A stretch of 64,000 nt of DNA from Pycnococcus provasolii (GCA_938743325.2 OW568872.1:186001-250000), one strand, 5' to 3'; shown: positions 8,028-18,003, counted from the stretch's first letter. A program made the numbers and translations. The notes: generated from the sequence alone by a model not told the origin.

Positions 8028-9872
8028 ATGTCTCCTTTGCTCATGCACTCGGCACGACCTTTGAGTGGTGGGGTAGGCACTCGTGGTGGGGTAGGCCGTG
8101 GTAGTCGTGGCCTCCTAAGCTGTCATCGGCGTGGGCGATCCACCCTTCAAAAGCCTCTGATCTCGTCGGCGTCGGCGTCATTCCAAAAACGATGTGAGGT
8201 GGTGATCTCGGCGGCGGCTGATCTCGCGTCGACCACGTCGTCGTCGTCGTCATCTTCAGCGCAACCGGACATGGAGGCGGTCAAGCAGTCGCACGGAAGC
8301 ATCGGAGAAAACGACGAAAACGGACTCATGGATGCGCCGCTGGGAAGCATCACGTTCGAGGAGTTTGCACAGTACCAAGCGCAGGAAAGCGGAAAGAGCG
8401 AGTCAACGCTCTCGATTGTCGTCGTAGGCGCGTCCGGCGACCTCGCCAAGAAGAAGATATTTCCCGCGCTCTTTGCGCTCTACTACAAGGGATACTTCCC
8501 TGAAACGTTCACCATCTACGGATTCGCGCGCACGTCCATGGACGACGAGGAGTTCCGCGACCTCATTTCAATGACCCTGCTCTGCCGCATCGACGAGGCT
8601 GAGAACTGCGGGCCGAAGATGGACACATTCCTCGACAGGTGTCACTACTTCTCCGGACAGTACGACAGCGTGCAGTCGTTCACGCAGCTCGGCGCCGAGC
8701 TCGACGCGCAGGAGGCGATGCTGTCGTCAACGGCGAACCGCATCTTCTACCTGTCCGTGCCCCCGAACATCTTCACGAACTGCGCCCAGGGTGTTAGCAA
8801 CGGCGCGTCGTCAAAGACGGGGTGGAGTCGCGTTATCGTCGAGAAGCCGTTCGGACGCGACACGGAAAGCTCGCGCAAGCTGTCCAACGAGCTGATGGAG
8901 TGCCTGACGGAGGACCAGATCTACCGCATCGATCACTACCTCGCCAAGGAGCTTGTCGACAACCTCACGGTGCTGCGCTTCTCCAACCTCATCTTCGAGC
9001 CTCTGTGGAACCGCAACCACATACGAAACGTTCAGATCATTTTCAGCGAGGACTTTGGCACCGAAGGTCGTGGCGGTTACTTCGACAACTACGGCATCAT
9101 CCGCGACATCATGCAGAATCACCTGCTGCAGGTCCTCGCCATCCTGTGTATGGAGCCTCCTGTGAGCCTCGATGCGGAGCACATCAGAGACGAGAAAGTG
9201 AAGGTGCTTCAAAGCATGAAGCCAATCACGATGGACGACACTGTGATTGGGCAGTACAAGAAGGATCGAACGGGAAAGCTCCCAAGCTACCTCGACGATG
9301 ACACGGTTCCCAAAGGGTCGCTCTGCCCCACGTTCGCGGCTGTTGCCCTGCACATAAAAAATGCGCGCTGGGACGGCGTCCCTTTCCTGATGAAGGCTGG
9401 CAAGGCGCTGGAAAAGCGCGAGGCGCAGATCCGCGTTCAGTTCCGCCACGTTCCGGGAAATCTTTACCAGAGCAAGCTCGGCACCGATCTCGAGGGCGTG
9501 ACGAACGAGCTGGTGATCCGCATCCAGCCTGACGAGGCAATGTACTTGCGCCTCAACAACAAGGTACCCGGCTTGGGCATGCGCATCGACCGCACGAAGT
9601 TGGACCTGAGCTACCACCAGGAGTACGGCGAGGAGTCGATGAGTGCGGGTGCGTACGAGCGCCTGATTCTCGACGTGATGCAGGGAGACAAGCGCATGTT
9701 CATTCGTTCGGACGAGTTGGATGCTGCGTGGGAATTGTTCACGCCGCTGCTGCACCACCTGGACGAGGCGAAGGCGCAGCCTGAGTTGTACCCGTATGGC
9801 AGTCGCGGTCCAATTGGCGCGCACTACCTTGCTTCTAAGTACGGCGTTCGTTGGGGTGATGCTCAGGAGTGA
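8028..9872 (+). CDS. G6PD: Plastid glucose-6-phosphate dehydrogenase
   Basis: 614 residues from ATG 8028. The first ~90 residues are Ser/Arg-rich and look like a plastid transit peptide. [20 protein letters not shown] (about 131-150) is the NADP-binding site; RIDHYLAKE (about 300) is the catalytic motif, with Ala where Gly is usual. The segment CRIDEAENC has two Cys eight residues apart, matching the redox-regulatory pair of plastid enzymes, followed by [20 protein letters not shown]. It catalyses glucose-6-phosphate to 6-phosphogluconolactone with NADPH, the entry to the oxidative pentose phosphate pathway. The Cys pair suggests thioredoxin control, with the enzyme inactive in light. Confidence 0.96.
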   Translation: MSPLLMHSARPLSGGVGTRGGVGRGSRGLLSCHRRGRSTLQKPLISSASASFQKRCEVVISAAADLASTTSSSSSSSAQPDMEAVKQSHGSIGENDENGLMDAPLGSITFEEFAQYQAQESGKSESTLSIVVVGASGDLAKKKIFPALFALYYKGYFPETFTIYGFARTSMDDEEFRDLISMTLLCRIDEAENCGPKMDTFLDRCHYFSGQYDSVQSFTQLGAELDAQEAMLSSTANRIFYLSVPPNIFTNCAQGVSNGASSKTGWSRVIVEKPFGRDTESSRKLSNELMECLTEDQIYRIDHYLAKELVDNLTVLRFSNLIFEPLWNRNHIRNVQIIFSEDFGTEGRGGYFDNYGIIRDIMQNHLLQVLAILCMEPPVSLDAEHIRDEKVKVLQSMKPITMDDTVIGQYKKDRTGKLPSYLDDDTVPKGSLCPTFAAVALHIKNARWDGVPFLMKAGKALEKREAQIRVQFRHVPGNLYQSKLGTDLEGVTNELVIRIQPDEAMYLRLNNKVPGLGMRIDRTKLDLSYHQEYGEESMSAGAYERLILDVMQGDKRMFIRSDELDAAWELFTPLLHHLDEAKAQPELYPYGSRGPIGAHYLASKYGVRWGDAQE

Positions 9873-10210
9873 GAGAAGTTGCGTGTTGCTGATCAGGGTA
9901 CCTGTCTCTCACTCATCTTTCATTTTGTTAAGATAATCTTTTTGTTGTTGTTTTGATACAGTACATGCAGTAGACGTTTGATACTACTACTACTTGGCCC
10001 TTTTGTACCTAACCTTTGTTGGCAGTACCAACTACTGAACATATTGACGGCGAAACATGAGCTCTTTAAAGGTCTTTGGAGTCCCTAAAGGTTACCAACT
10101 CTTCTGTTTGTTTCCCTTGTTTCTACGTACATAGTTCACTCCGTTTGCCTCAAGTGGCGTCACGTATGAGTTCACAGTTTCGGTGAGAACGTTCTGAGCA
10201 CGTTCTGATC

Positions 10211-10231
10211 CACGTGACTACAGGCCACGTG
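10211..10231. promoter_or_regulatory. Paired G-boxes (CACGTG)
   Basis: CACGTGAC occurs at 10211 and again at 10226, 15 bp apart, about 225-245 bp upstream of the ATG at 10455. CACGTG is the core of plant bZIP/bHLH light- and stress-response elements. The downstream gene looks plastid-targeted, which fits; regulation is inferred. Confidence 0.4.
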
Positions 10232-10254
10232 ACAACACCCTTGTGCTAATAAGG

Positions 10255-10276
10255 TGGGTTAGGGTTAGGGTTCGGG
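10255..10276. promoter_or_regulatory. TTAGGG array upstream of plastid-protein gene
   Basis: GGGTTAGGGTTAGGGTTCGGG, just downstream of the paired G-boxes and about 180 bp before the ATG. Confidence 0.45.
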
Positions 10277-10454
10277 TGACGGATTTTCTCCCTCATCCAA
10301 AAGATCTCGTGGAGGTTAAAAAGTGCCCCCCGCTCCGGCCCGGGGGGGGGGGGGCTTTTTTGCTTTTGCCGACTGCCTGACTGGGACGGATTCTCGCCCT
10401 GCGGAGGATAAGTTCTCCCCCTGTTCTTTCCTTTCCTTTTCCAGCGTCGTCGAC

Positions 10455-11066
10455 ATGTCTGCGACGTGCGCGCGCTTGACTGCTGCTGCTGGCCCACCGG
10501 GGCGTCTTGCCTCTCGCCCCTCTCGGGTTACTCGGGTCACGGCTCACGCGAAGAAAAAGAGGTCGTCGGCATCCTCGCAATTCTCGTACTCGTCGCTCGT
10601 GCAGGAGAGCAGCGACGCACCTGCCGAGTCACAACCAGTCTCAAAAGGCGGCGGGTACTCGGCAATGATGCAGAGTGCGGAGTCGGGAACACAAGCGGAG
10701 AAGGAACACGAAGCTCCGCAGTACAAGACGCTTATGCTCGAGCTGTCGCAGCGCCCGTCGGTGACGCTAAACTTGAAAATGTCGCGTGACCAGGCGCAGC
10801 GTCTTTACGCGGAGCTTGTGGAGTTCGAGTCGATCTTGCAGTCAAAGGAGAATGACGAGGCTCTGCAGCGTGGTGGGTTGGAAATGTTCGACTACAAGCA
10901 CCGTGGTGAGGATGGCATGGAGTTCAAGCTCATCTGCAACCCAAACTCTTGCGAGGGTGTGTACGACGCGACGTGCTTGGTGACGGCAAGCTCATCGTGC
11001 GGACTGAAAGTGAGTGCAGTGGTGGAGTTCAAGCGCATAAGAGACGAGGTGGCGAGCGTTGCATAG
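10455..11066 (+). CDS. Probable plastid-targeted protein, unknown
   Basis: 203 residues from ATG 10455. The first ~40 residues are rich in Ala, Arg, Ser and Thr with few acids and end near VTAHAKKKR, typical of a green-alga transit peptide. The mature part has a conserved-looking core from LMLELSQRPSVTLNLKMSRDQAQRLYAELVEFESIL to DGMEFKLICNPNSCEGVYDATCLV, a mixed alpha/beta pattern. No catalytic motif or membrane span. I do not recognise the family. Plastid location is inferred from the leader and fits the upstream G-boxes. Confidence 0.7.
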   Translation: MSATCARLTAAAGPPGRLASRPSRVTRVTAHAKKKRSSASSQFSYSSLVQESSDAPAESQPVSKGGGYSAMMQSAESGTQAEKEHEAPQYKTLMLELSQRPSVTLNLKMSRDQAQRLYAELVEFESILQSKENDEALQRGGLEMFDYKHRGEDGMEFKLICNPNSCEGVYDATCLVTASSSCGLKVSAVVEFKRIRDEVASVA

Positions 11067-11126
11067 TCAACAAATCGTACATAAATACATTCGATTTACA
11101 AAACAGAAGTAAACAAAGTCCCACAT

Positions 11127-11555
11127 TCACTGCTTGCTTTCATCGACCGGTGGCGGTGGGTTGGACGGTGGCGGCGGTTTGTTTTTTGATAGGTGCTGCT
11201 GCAGCTGCATCTCCACAGTCTGTATTTTTGTGGGAGTTTTTTCGAGGTGTCTCCACGGATCCTGGAGCATGCTCGCCTTGAAGAACCCACTTGCGTCTGC
11301 TGTTGTTGGAAATGCGTTGTTTGCGTCTGTTCGAGGCATCTTGCGAGGCGGGGAGGCACCCGCCCCACGAGCATCGTGCGACGCTCGCCCACCACCAAAG
11401 CCGCCGCCACCTCGCCCGCCGTGCCGCCCACCTCGACCACGACCACCAAAACCACGACCACCAAAACCACCACGACCCCCGAAACCACGACGACCACCAC
11501 CACGACCACCCCCGAAACCACCACCACCACCACCAGGCACTTTGAGCTCTTCCAT
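11127..11555 (-). CDS. RGG-box RNA-binding-type protein, unknown
   Basis: 142 residues from ATG at 11553-11555. The N-terminal 60 residues are an almost continuous Gly/Arg/Phe run of GGFGGRG and GGRGG repeats, a classical RGG box that binds RNA and is methylated on Arg in many proteins. A short segment ADASGFFKASMLQDPWRHLEK follows and looks like a conserved folding or docking motif; the tail is Pro-rich (KNKPPPPSNPPPP). No RRM is present. A role in RNP assembly is inferred. The gene ends 60 bp from the stop of its convergent neighbour and is divergent from the gene at 11875 across a CCCTAA array. Confidence 0.7.
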   Translation of the reverse strand: MEELKVPGGGGGGFGGGRGGGRRGFGGRGGFGGRGFGGRGRGGRHGGRGGGGFGGGRASHDARGAGASPPRKMPRTDANNAFPTTADASGFFKASMLQDPWRHLEKTPTKIQTVEMQLQQHLSKNKPPPPSNPPPPVDESKQ

Positions 11556-11637
11556 TGATTATTATTGACGCGAAAACAAACACGACGCAAAAGCAAACAC
11601 AACGGACAGGGTTGGGCAAGGTTGGTTGGGCAGAGGA

Positions 11638-11687
11638 AACCCTAACCCTAACCCTAACCCTAACCGTAACCCTAACCCTAACCCCTA
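11638..11687. promoter_or_regulatory. CCCTAA array in divergent promoter
   Basis: Seven tandem CCTAA(C) units, one with a CCGTAA variant, 83-132 bp from the start of the RGG gene and 188-237 bp from the ATG at 11875. It reads as Asn-Pro repeats in the downstream frame but lacks an ATG, so it is not coding. Confidence 0.55.
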
Positions 11688-11874
11688 CTTTCGTTCTGAG
11701 TTTCGCCTACATACTTTCGCCACGTCGCACCTTCTTTCTGACTTATCTGCTCCACCTAAGGTAGGTCCAGGTCGTCCAGGTCCAGGTGGAGGTGGGGGCC
11801 CTCCCTGCTGTGTCGTTCGAGCTGTCACTCACTCTCTCCGGGCTGTCTTCTCGTCTCGGCATTTTATTCTCGGC

Positions 11875-12834
11875 ATGGCGCTCTGCCGAGCTGGCGCGCT
11901 CGTTAAAGGGGCCCGGGGTCCCGCGCACCTTTGCATCACCTTCGGCGGCTTACCTTCGCCTCACCGTGCTGATAATAAAGCTCGCCGCGTCGCATTCATG
12001 AACCGACGGTGTGCGCACGCGCGCATGAACCGACCTCTCTCGCCCGGACCTCTTAGAGCCTACCCCGCTTCAAGAAGGCAAGAAGATGGCGCTTCTGACA
12101 AAAGCGACGGCGTGGACCCAGCACCTGTATCGTCGGCGTCGGCGGCGTCAACCTCACAACAACAAAGCGCAGTGAAGACAACAGCACCACGCACCTCGTC
12201 GAAAAAGATGACCCAAACTCGACTCACTAGGCGGCCAACGAAAAAGGCTCCTGCACACAAACTCGCAGCGGCACGCAATATTTGCGACGTATACATAAGA
12301 GGTGTACCACTCGCAGGACTAGGAGACATACCCATGTGGTGCTACCCCAAGTCGCTCGAGCACAAACAGCTTATACTCGTCGCGTCGACAGAGGACCCGA
12401 CGTCAGACGAAAGGTTGAGAAACATCGCGCAGCTGACACCGCACGAAAGCTGCGACCCGTCGAAAACCATCCTACCGCCCGTCGTAGGTGACGAAGAGAG
12501 TAAGCTTATACGGGTCGGCGAGGTGGTCGACTTCCTTCCCGTGAAGCCTTTGGCTACGAACACCGTGCTGCGAGTCGCATTTCAGATGAAAGTCGTTGGG
12601 CAGGTGAGAATACGCGCCGTGCAGTTTGCGAACGGGCGGGCGATGACAGAAACCGATAAGGAGCGCAGCTCAAGAGCGCGCGTTTCGTACATAGGCCGAA
12701 TCTCCTCGGACTACTTGCCCCAGATTCACAAGGCGGCGCTCGCGTGGAACGACGTACCGCTGCAGGTGGGGAAAACGGACTGCCGCGATTTCTGCGACGA
12801 CGTGTTGAGTGCAATGAGCCTCAACGTGAGATGA
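11875..12834 (+). CDS. Unknown protein with organelle-type leader
   Basis: 319 residues from ATG 11875; a later Met at 11998 is possible. The first ~110 residues are basic and Ser/Ala/Thr-rich, including KKMTQTRLTRRPTKKAP. The C-terminal two thirds look globular: DVYIRGVPLAGLGDIPMWCY, then strand-rich segments ending in VGKTDCRDFCDDVLSAM, whose Cys pair may be structural. I do not recognise a family. Plastid or mitochondrial targeting is plausible from composition, or the basic region may be nuclear. Confidence 0.6.
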   Translation: MALCRAGALVKGARGPAHLCITFGGLPSPHRADNKARRVAFMNRRCAHARMNRPLSPGPLRAYPASRRQEDGASDKSDGVDPAPVSSASAASTSQQQSAVKTTAPRTSSKKMTQTRLTRRPTKKAPAHKLAAARNICDVYIRGVPLAGLGDIPMWCYPKSLEHKQLILVASTEDPTSDERLRNIAQLTPHESCDPSKTILPPVVGDEESKLIRVGEVVDFLPVKPLATNTVLRVAFQMKVVGQVRIRAVQFANGRAMTETDKERSSRARVSYIGRISSDYLPQIHKAALAWNDVPLQVGKTDCRDFCDDVLSAMSLNVR

Positions 12835-13124
12835 CACCCTTTTAATTTTATGTTTTTGATTATGTTATGTTCGTTAGACAAGTTCACCGTTCGCAGAGCT
12901 ATGACGGCTTTATTAATACAACTCTAGATAGATTAGATTAGTAGTAAAGGTAGGTGGAGCTCTCACGACGCCAGCGAAAAGTGCCCTACTAATTCGAATT
13001 TCGAACCCTTCGAAATCACCTGTGCCATGTATAAAATGAAAATGGGCTGGAATCATGGATGTTGGACGGAACATTCAATTACTGAATGAGCACTCTTAGA
13101 AAAGAAGCACTTCTCCTTTTCATA

Positions 13125-13196
13125 TCATGCGCGTGCGCGCTTTGCAGGAGGTGCTCCGTCGTCATCCTCATCCTCCTCGTCCTCATCCTCCTCCAA

Positions 13197-13229
<33 letters not shown>

Positions 13230-13422
13230 ATCTGCATCAAATTCGTCATCGTCGTCGTATTCGCCTTGGTCCCCACCACCGAGCAGATGCTCCGTACCAA
13301 GCTCACCCTCTCCGTCGTCGTCGTCGTCGTCGTCGTCATCGTCGTCGTCAACGTCGTCAACGCCGACGTCGTCGTCATCCTCCTCGTCATCGTATCCTCC
13401 CTGATATCCTCCTGCTTGATCA

Positions 13423-13456
<34 letters not shown>

Positions 13457-13556
13457 CATCCTCCACGCCGAGATCGTCATCGTCGTCGTCATCGTCGTCG
13501 TCGTCGTCGTCGTCACCTTCGTCGTCGACATTCACCGCTTGTGCCATATCATCGAG

Positions 13557-13593
<37 letters not shown>

Positions 13594-14336
13594 TCGTCGT
13601 AGTCGTCAACGCCGTCGTATGCCTGCACGACCCCCTGATCGTTGCCGTAGTCATCAAGGCCGTCGTCATCCTCGTCATCGTCGAGGTCGTCGTCGTCTTC
13701 TTCACCCGCGTCGTCAGTGAGGTTTCCGTTTTCGTCGTCGTCGGCATCCAGCTCGCCATCTTCGTCTTCGAAGTCGTCTTCCTCGTCGTCGTCGTCCTCG
13801 CCGTCGTCCGGCTTCTCCGCGCCGTCTTGGTCGACGTTGTCAAGGTAGACGAGGCTGGGGAGCAGATGCCGAACGTTCTGGTCGTAGTCCTCCAGCTCAG
13901 TGACAGGGTTTTGGTACATGTCGAGCGACCTGAGTTTTGTGAGGTTCTGCAGCTTCGCGAGTTCCTCCATGCTACCGAAGTTGCACCCACTCAAGTCCAG
14001 CTCCTCGAGGTTTGGGCAGTTGGCAACGTGCTCGAGTCCGTCGCTGACGGGGTTGTCGCTGAGAATGAGCGTGGTGAGGTGTTGAAGAGGCGGTAGGTTT
14101 TCCAGCGACGTGAGTCCAAGCGAGCAGAGCGAGAGCGATCTCAAGTACGGGAACTGCTCCAAGCCCTCGAGTCGCGAGCATCGCACGCGTGCGTCGAGAA
14201 CGATTTCCGTCACGTTTTCAATGACGTTTTCCGCGTCTTGTAGGATTTCTGACAGGAGCTGCGGGAGCGACTTTCCTGACACTGATGAGGGTGCTGCTCC
14301 GCCACCACGGGGGGAGGCTGGAGGGAGGGCCGCCAT
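13125..14336 (-). CDS. ANP32: ANP32-like leucine-rich acidic nuclear phosphoprotein
   Basis: 403 residues from ATG at 14334-14336. The N-terminal ~175 residues hold leucine-rich repeats in ANP32 order: VTEIVLDARVRCSRLEGLEQFPYLRSLSL, then LTSLENLP, LTTLILSDNPVSDGLE, NLEELDLSGCNFGS and the LRR cap LVYLDNVDQDGAE. The rest is a ~220-residue low-complexity acidic region, mostly Asp, ending PPAKRARA, a likely nuclear signal. ANP32 proteins bind histones and inhibit phosphatase and histone acetylation complexes in animals. The tail is far longer than in animal members (about 80-100 residues) and is encoded by GAC/GAT trinucleotide runs prone to length change. Confidence 0.9.
13195..13620. repeat. 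(GTC/GAC)n trinucleotide microsatellites within coding sequence
   Basis: Many pure GTC runs on the plus strand (GAC on the coding strand) encode poly-Asp in the ANP32-like tail. Runs at about 13315-13350, 13425-13455, 13480-13515 and 13555-13600 are the purest. Confidence 0.8.
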
Positions 14337-15352
14337 GTTTGTTGGGAACTGCGAGAGACAAGTAAAAGCAAAGGCTGAAATGGGAGGGACAGCACTATTT
14401 GTTATGTAGGAGGGAAGGGGAAGGGAAGGGGAGGGAAGGGGACGGAGAAGCCGAGCGCATTGGCGGGCCCACGAGGCACGGACTGGAAAACTGTATCGGG
14501 AAAACTGTATCTGTAGGGAGGGGGAGGGGAGGGCCGACGTTTCTTCAGTCTATCGTAGGCGGAAAGGCATCCGCATCTGGGCATCCATCGATCGGCACTT
14601 CACTGGGCATCGATCTGTGAGGGTGGGTCCCTCCAAAATTACAGGGAGTCTCTTTTTCCCCGCCTCTTTTTCCTTTTCTTTTCGACGACTGCGACCACCT
14701 TTATTATGTCTCCTGACGACGCAATTGGCTGCCTCCAGTGGCGCAGTTGCCTGTCCTCGTCCTCAGCCTGTAAAGGTTTATTCATCAGAGACATATTCGG
14801 CGCAGGTTGCTTTTGATGTTTTAGTTCTATTTATCCCCTATGCACGCACACTGGCTGGCAGCTTGCCCATTCCCGTATTCCTCTTGATGATACCAGATAC
14901 CAGAGCCTTGATGAGCCGTCCGCCTTGATTCCACTTGATGAGCAGCCTTGCTTGAGCTCACCTCTTGAGCTTCATTCGCGCGCCAACAAAGCACAATTGC
15001 ACAAGCTCCAAGTTGCAAGGACGAAACACCTCAAGAGACCATCAGAGGCGAAAGATCAAGAGGCGAAAGGAAAGATATTCGGGTTTTTCCGCAATAAAAA
15101 GTTCTAAACCCCGAACAAGGAACGCGTACTAAGGTGTGTGTTGGTCGGTGGGAAACTCAATCTCTGTGTGGCTCTCCTTCTCCCCGCGGAGATTTTCCTT
15201 CGTTTCCCAACCCCACAACCCCACAACCTCACTGGGTGCCAGAGCCTCCCTCGCCTCAGCACAGCTCCAGAGGGGGGTTGTGGTTGTTGCACTCACACGC
15301 TCGCTCCCGTCCCGTGCACTCTCTGCCTCGCAATCGCCTCAGCCGTACTCAG
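14337..15352. other. 1-kb divergent spacer, no gene seen
   Basis: Lies between the ANP32-like gene and the FAD4-type gene. It holds purine-rich GGGAAGGGGA tracts near 14407-14445 and 14515-14535, a TCTATCGTAGG motif at about 14549 and GTAAAGGTTTA at about 14771. Short frames here have no support. Confidence 0.4.
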
Positions 15353-16384
15353 ATGCACAGCTACCGTACTCAGATGCAGGCTGGGAGGGTCAGGGCCGCC
15401 TCCTTCAGCACTTGCCGCTCAGCCCCCCTGAGAATTCCTTCCGCGGTTGTGAGAAGAAATCCGACGTTGGAGCGTCGTCTTGGGAGTATGATGTCGCGGA
15501 TACACGCGTCGTCGACGTCGACGTCGACGTCAACAAGCGTCAACAAGCGAACAGCAGCGACAAAAGTCAACGCCGTGGCTGGGACGGAGACTGTCGAGGC
15601 GCCAACGTCAACCACGTCGTCGCCATCCAAAATCCCGCAGCGTCAGCTCACATTCTCCGAAGAGGAGGTGGAAACGCGATTTGCGTCAACGACGATGGAC
15701 CGCGTGCTCACGTACAGCACGCACGCCGTGGCAGCCGGCATGCTGGTGTGTGGCTTCTCGGGTGGTGGCGCCGCCATCGCCGCCATCGCCGCCGTGCTCG
15801 GATACCTCGCGGCCGATGCCGGGAGCGGAATCTTTCACTGGGCGACGGACAACTACGGCGACGGGCGAACACCCGTGTTTGGTGACGTCATTGTCAAGTT
15901 TCAGGGACACCACCTGCAGCCTTGGACCATCACGTACCGCGACTGGGAGAACAACGTCGCGCCCATATGCAAGGGCGCACTCGCGCCGGCGGCTGCGCTG
16001 CTTGCACTCGCCGCCGTGGGTGTCTTGCCTCCCGCCTTGAGCGCGTTTCTGGGTTCGTTTCTCGGATTTGTCGTCAACTCGCAGGAATTTCACAAGTGGT
16101 CGCACACCACTAACGACGACAACCTGCCACCTGTCGTGCGCCTTCTGCAAAGCTGCGGCATTCTCGTAAGCAGAAAGGAGCATGGAGCGCACCACAAGCC
16201 GCCATTCGAGGGACACTACTGCATCGTGAGCGGCTTGATGAATGCACCTCTCGATGGCTCGGGATTCTTCAAAAAGCTCGAAACGGCGATCCACGAGCGA
16301 ACGGGCGTCAAGCCGAGGTGCTGGAACGAACCTGACTACACGTTCCTGGAGGAGCCGCACAACCAGGCGTGGCGCATACAGTGA
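15353..16384 (+). CDS. FAD4: FAD4-type plastid desaturase (TMEM189/Kua family)
   Basis: 343 residues from ATG 15353, with a Ser/Thr/Arg-rich leader of about 110 residues fitting a plastid transit peptide. The core matches plant FAD4 closely: LGYLAADAGSGIFHWATDNYGDG, then FQGHHLQPWTIT, NSQEFHKWSHT and ISRKEHG-like HGAHHKPPFEGHYCIV, supplying the eight-His di-metal pattern. Hydrophobic spans flank these motifs. FAD4 makes the trans-Delta3 double bond of 16:1 in plastid phosphatidylglycerol; the same fold includes plasmanylethanolamine desaturase in animals. The plastid leader favours the FAD4 role. Convergent with the next gene, 84 bp between stops. Confidence 0.9.
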   Translation: MHSYRTQMQAGRVRAASFSTCRSAPLRIPSAVVRRNPTLERRLGSMMSRIHASSTSTSTSTSVNKRTAATKVNAVAGTETVEAPTSTTSSPSKIPQRQLTFSEEEVETRFASTTMDRVLTYSTHAVAAGMLVCGFSGGGAAIAAIAAVLGYLAADAGSGIFHWATDNYGDGRTPVFGDVIVKFQGHHLQPWTITYRDWENNVAPICKGALAPAAALLALAAVGVLPPALSAFLGSFLGFVVNSQEFHKWSHTTNDDNLPPVVRLLQSCGILVSRKEHGAHHKPPFEGHYCIVSGLMNAPLDGSGFFKKLETAIHERTGVKPRCWNEPDYTFLEEPHNQAWRIQ

Positions 16385-16468
16385 GTATTTGTGTAATTTG
16401 TTTTTTTTTGGGCCGGGATTGCTCATTCAGTCAATCAAAAAGTCAAGTATACAACCTTTTTTGTTTGG

Positions 16469-17599
16469 TTACCTTCTGTCTTCTTCAACAACCTCGACTC
16501 CTGTAATGTCGCAGCGCTTGCACGCCCATAGGCAACTTCCTGGACGCTCCTTATCGCCAACCATAAACGTTGGGTTCTTCTCGCACTCGCCGCTGACGGC
16601 CCACATCTTGCACTCGATCGTCTTGTCCTCGCAACCCTTCGGCGCGTCGGCGTACATCTTCGGCGGTGTCCAGTGGAACGGCTTCTGGTGAATCCACTTC
16701 GTCGCCGTCCACTTCGTACCTTTGAGAACCGGGCAGCCAGCGTGCATGCTGTACGTGTCGATCTTCGCCTCGAAGTCGAGGCTCCAGAAGAGCAGCATAT
16801 CGCCCTTGCGCGGCTTCACCGCGACACCTTGTGCGCCGCACTTGCTCCACTTCTCCGCGTGTTTCCTTGGGTCGCCCTTCGGCCACTCCGTAAGTGGGAA
16901 CACCGTCTCGCCGCCCTCCTCCACGTCGCTAAGGTAGAGCAGCGCCGTAGCCGCTCGCATGCCACCCTCCGCCGCGAGCTCCTTGCCGCTATTTGTGTTC
17001 AGCTCGGCGACGTCGTGGTGCGCGTCGTACTTCTGGCCGTTCTGGTAGCGCAAAATCTGCATGTCTTCGCCGTGGTACGCCGGTATCATAGCGAAGCGCG
17101 CGAGGCGCTCCTCGATGAGTGTGACCGTCTCGTCCGACCCGCGTCTCAGGAACGTTTGGTACGACGTGCGTATTGGGTCGAGCTTCACCTTGCCTGTGAC
17201 GCTATCAATCACGCTGCTTCGCTGCATGCTTGGCTCGGCGATTTTGATGAGGTGGTCGCACTCCTCAGGCGTCATGAACTTGTGGTAGTGGTAGCTTCGT
17301 GGGTACCAGCTGAGCAGTTCTGCGTACGCCCCTCTTTGCGCCATAGCCCTCGCATCCGCCTCGTCTGGTCGTATTTCCCGGCCTGCGGAACTGTCGTACG
17401 TCTCCCCCTTCCATCCGATGAGTCTCTCTTCTTGCGTAGACGCCCGTGGTACGAACGCCGAGGCTAAAGGCACGAACGAGTACGGCCGTTGTTGTCTGAA
17501 GGAGTTTGAGTTTGCGCGCAGTCCGCCACTGCCATTATTTCCATTATTGCCGCCGAGCACGACGAGGAGCACGCACCAAAGCGCTGGTTGCGAGGCCAT
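16469..17599 (-). CDS. P4H: Prolyl 4-hydroxylase with C-terminal ShK domain
   Basis: 376 residues from ATG at 17597-17599. The N-terminus is hydrophobic (ALWCVLLVVLGG), a signal peptide or anchor. The P4H domain starts at LLSWYPRSYHYHKFMTPEECDHLI and contains YDAHHDVAE (HxD iron ligands), FPLTEWP and YSMHAGCPVLKGTKWTATKWIH (distal His and 2-oxoglutarate-binding Lys). A C-terminal ShK-type module has six Cys: CEDKTIEC, GEC, GSC, ACKRC. This is the standard layout of plant and algal ER/Golgi P4Hs that hydroxylate proline in Hyp-rich wall glycoproteins. It is divergent from the p25-alpha-like gene. Confidence 0.93.
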   Translation of the reverse strand: MASQPALWCVLLVVLGGNNGNNGSGGLRANSNSFRQQRPYSFVPLASAFVPRASTQEERLIGWKGETYDSSAGREIRPDEADARAMAQRGAYAELLSWYPRSYHYHKFMTPEECDHLIKIAEPSMQRSSVIDSVTGKVKLDPIRTSYQTFLRRGSDETVTLIEERLARFAMIPAYHGEDMQILRYQNGQKYDAHHDVAELNTNSGKELAAEGGMRAATALLYLSDVEEGGETVFPLTEWPKGDPRKHAEKWSKCGAQGVAVKPRKGDMLLFWSLDFEAKIDTYSMHAGCPVLKGTKWTATKWIHQKPFHWTPPKMYADAPKGCEDKTIECKMWAVSGECEKNPTFMVGDKERPGSCLWACKRCDITGVEVVEEDRR

Positions 17600-17936
17600 C
17601 CTACAGTAGTATAGGTATGGCTAATGCTAATCAAAAGCTCGCGCGCCTTCAAGATCGGGGATGAGGATTGGAATGAGGAGGGAATGAGGAGGGTATGCTC
17701 TTCTTCAATGCAACTTGCTTGCCCAAGCTTGCAAGACGCCTAGGGTACCAGCTTGGGGTCTGGGGACCACCGTAGAGCGTGTTTGCTACCTTAATTATAA
17801 GGTAAGTCTGAGAGCAAGCTAGCGATGCAACTACGATAACGTTAAGGTTAGCCCCTAATAATGTCGTTATTACAGTAAGTCGCATTTTGAGGCCCCTAAC
17901 GCTATGTACCGATGTTCCCTAACTAAAAATACAGTA

Positions 17937-17964
17937 GCGTTAGCGGGGGCCACCCCGCTAACGC
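17937..17964. repeat. Perfect 12-bp stem hairpin
   Basis: GCGTTAGCGGGG and its exact complement, with a 4-nt GCCA loop. Lies about 230 bp before the ATG at 18195. It could act as a structured DNA/RNA element or be a relic of an inverted-repeat insertion. Confidence 0.6.
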
Positions 17965-17982
17965 GATTTGCTTAGTTGCACA

Positions 17983-18003
17983 CCCTACCCTACCCTACCC
18001 TAG
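17983..18003. promoter_or_regulatory. CCCTA pentamer array, telomere-like
   Basis: Four tandem CCCTA units, a pentamer variant of the CCCTAA arrays seen in other promoters. Confidence 0.4.

Larger units (their letters stand above)
9873..10454. other. Intergenic spacer with promoter motifs
   Basis: The first ~300 bp is AT-rich 3' flank of G6PD. The rest holds two CACGTG boxes, a TTAGGG array and a 14-nt G run at about 10340. Confidence 0.5.

Noticed and set aside
11626-11874. Extension of the 11875 protein reading Asn-Pro repeats
   Set aside because: Translation of a CCCTAA array; no ATG before 11875.
13086-14096. Val-rich 336-residue frame on the plus strand
   Set aside because: Antisense reading of the GAC (poly-Asp) repeats of the ANP32 gene.
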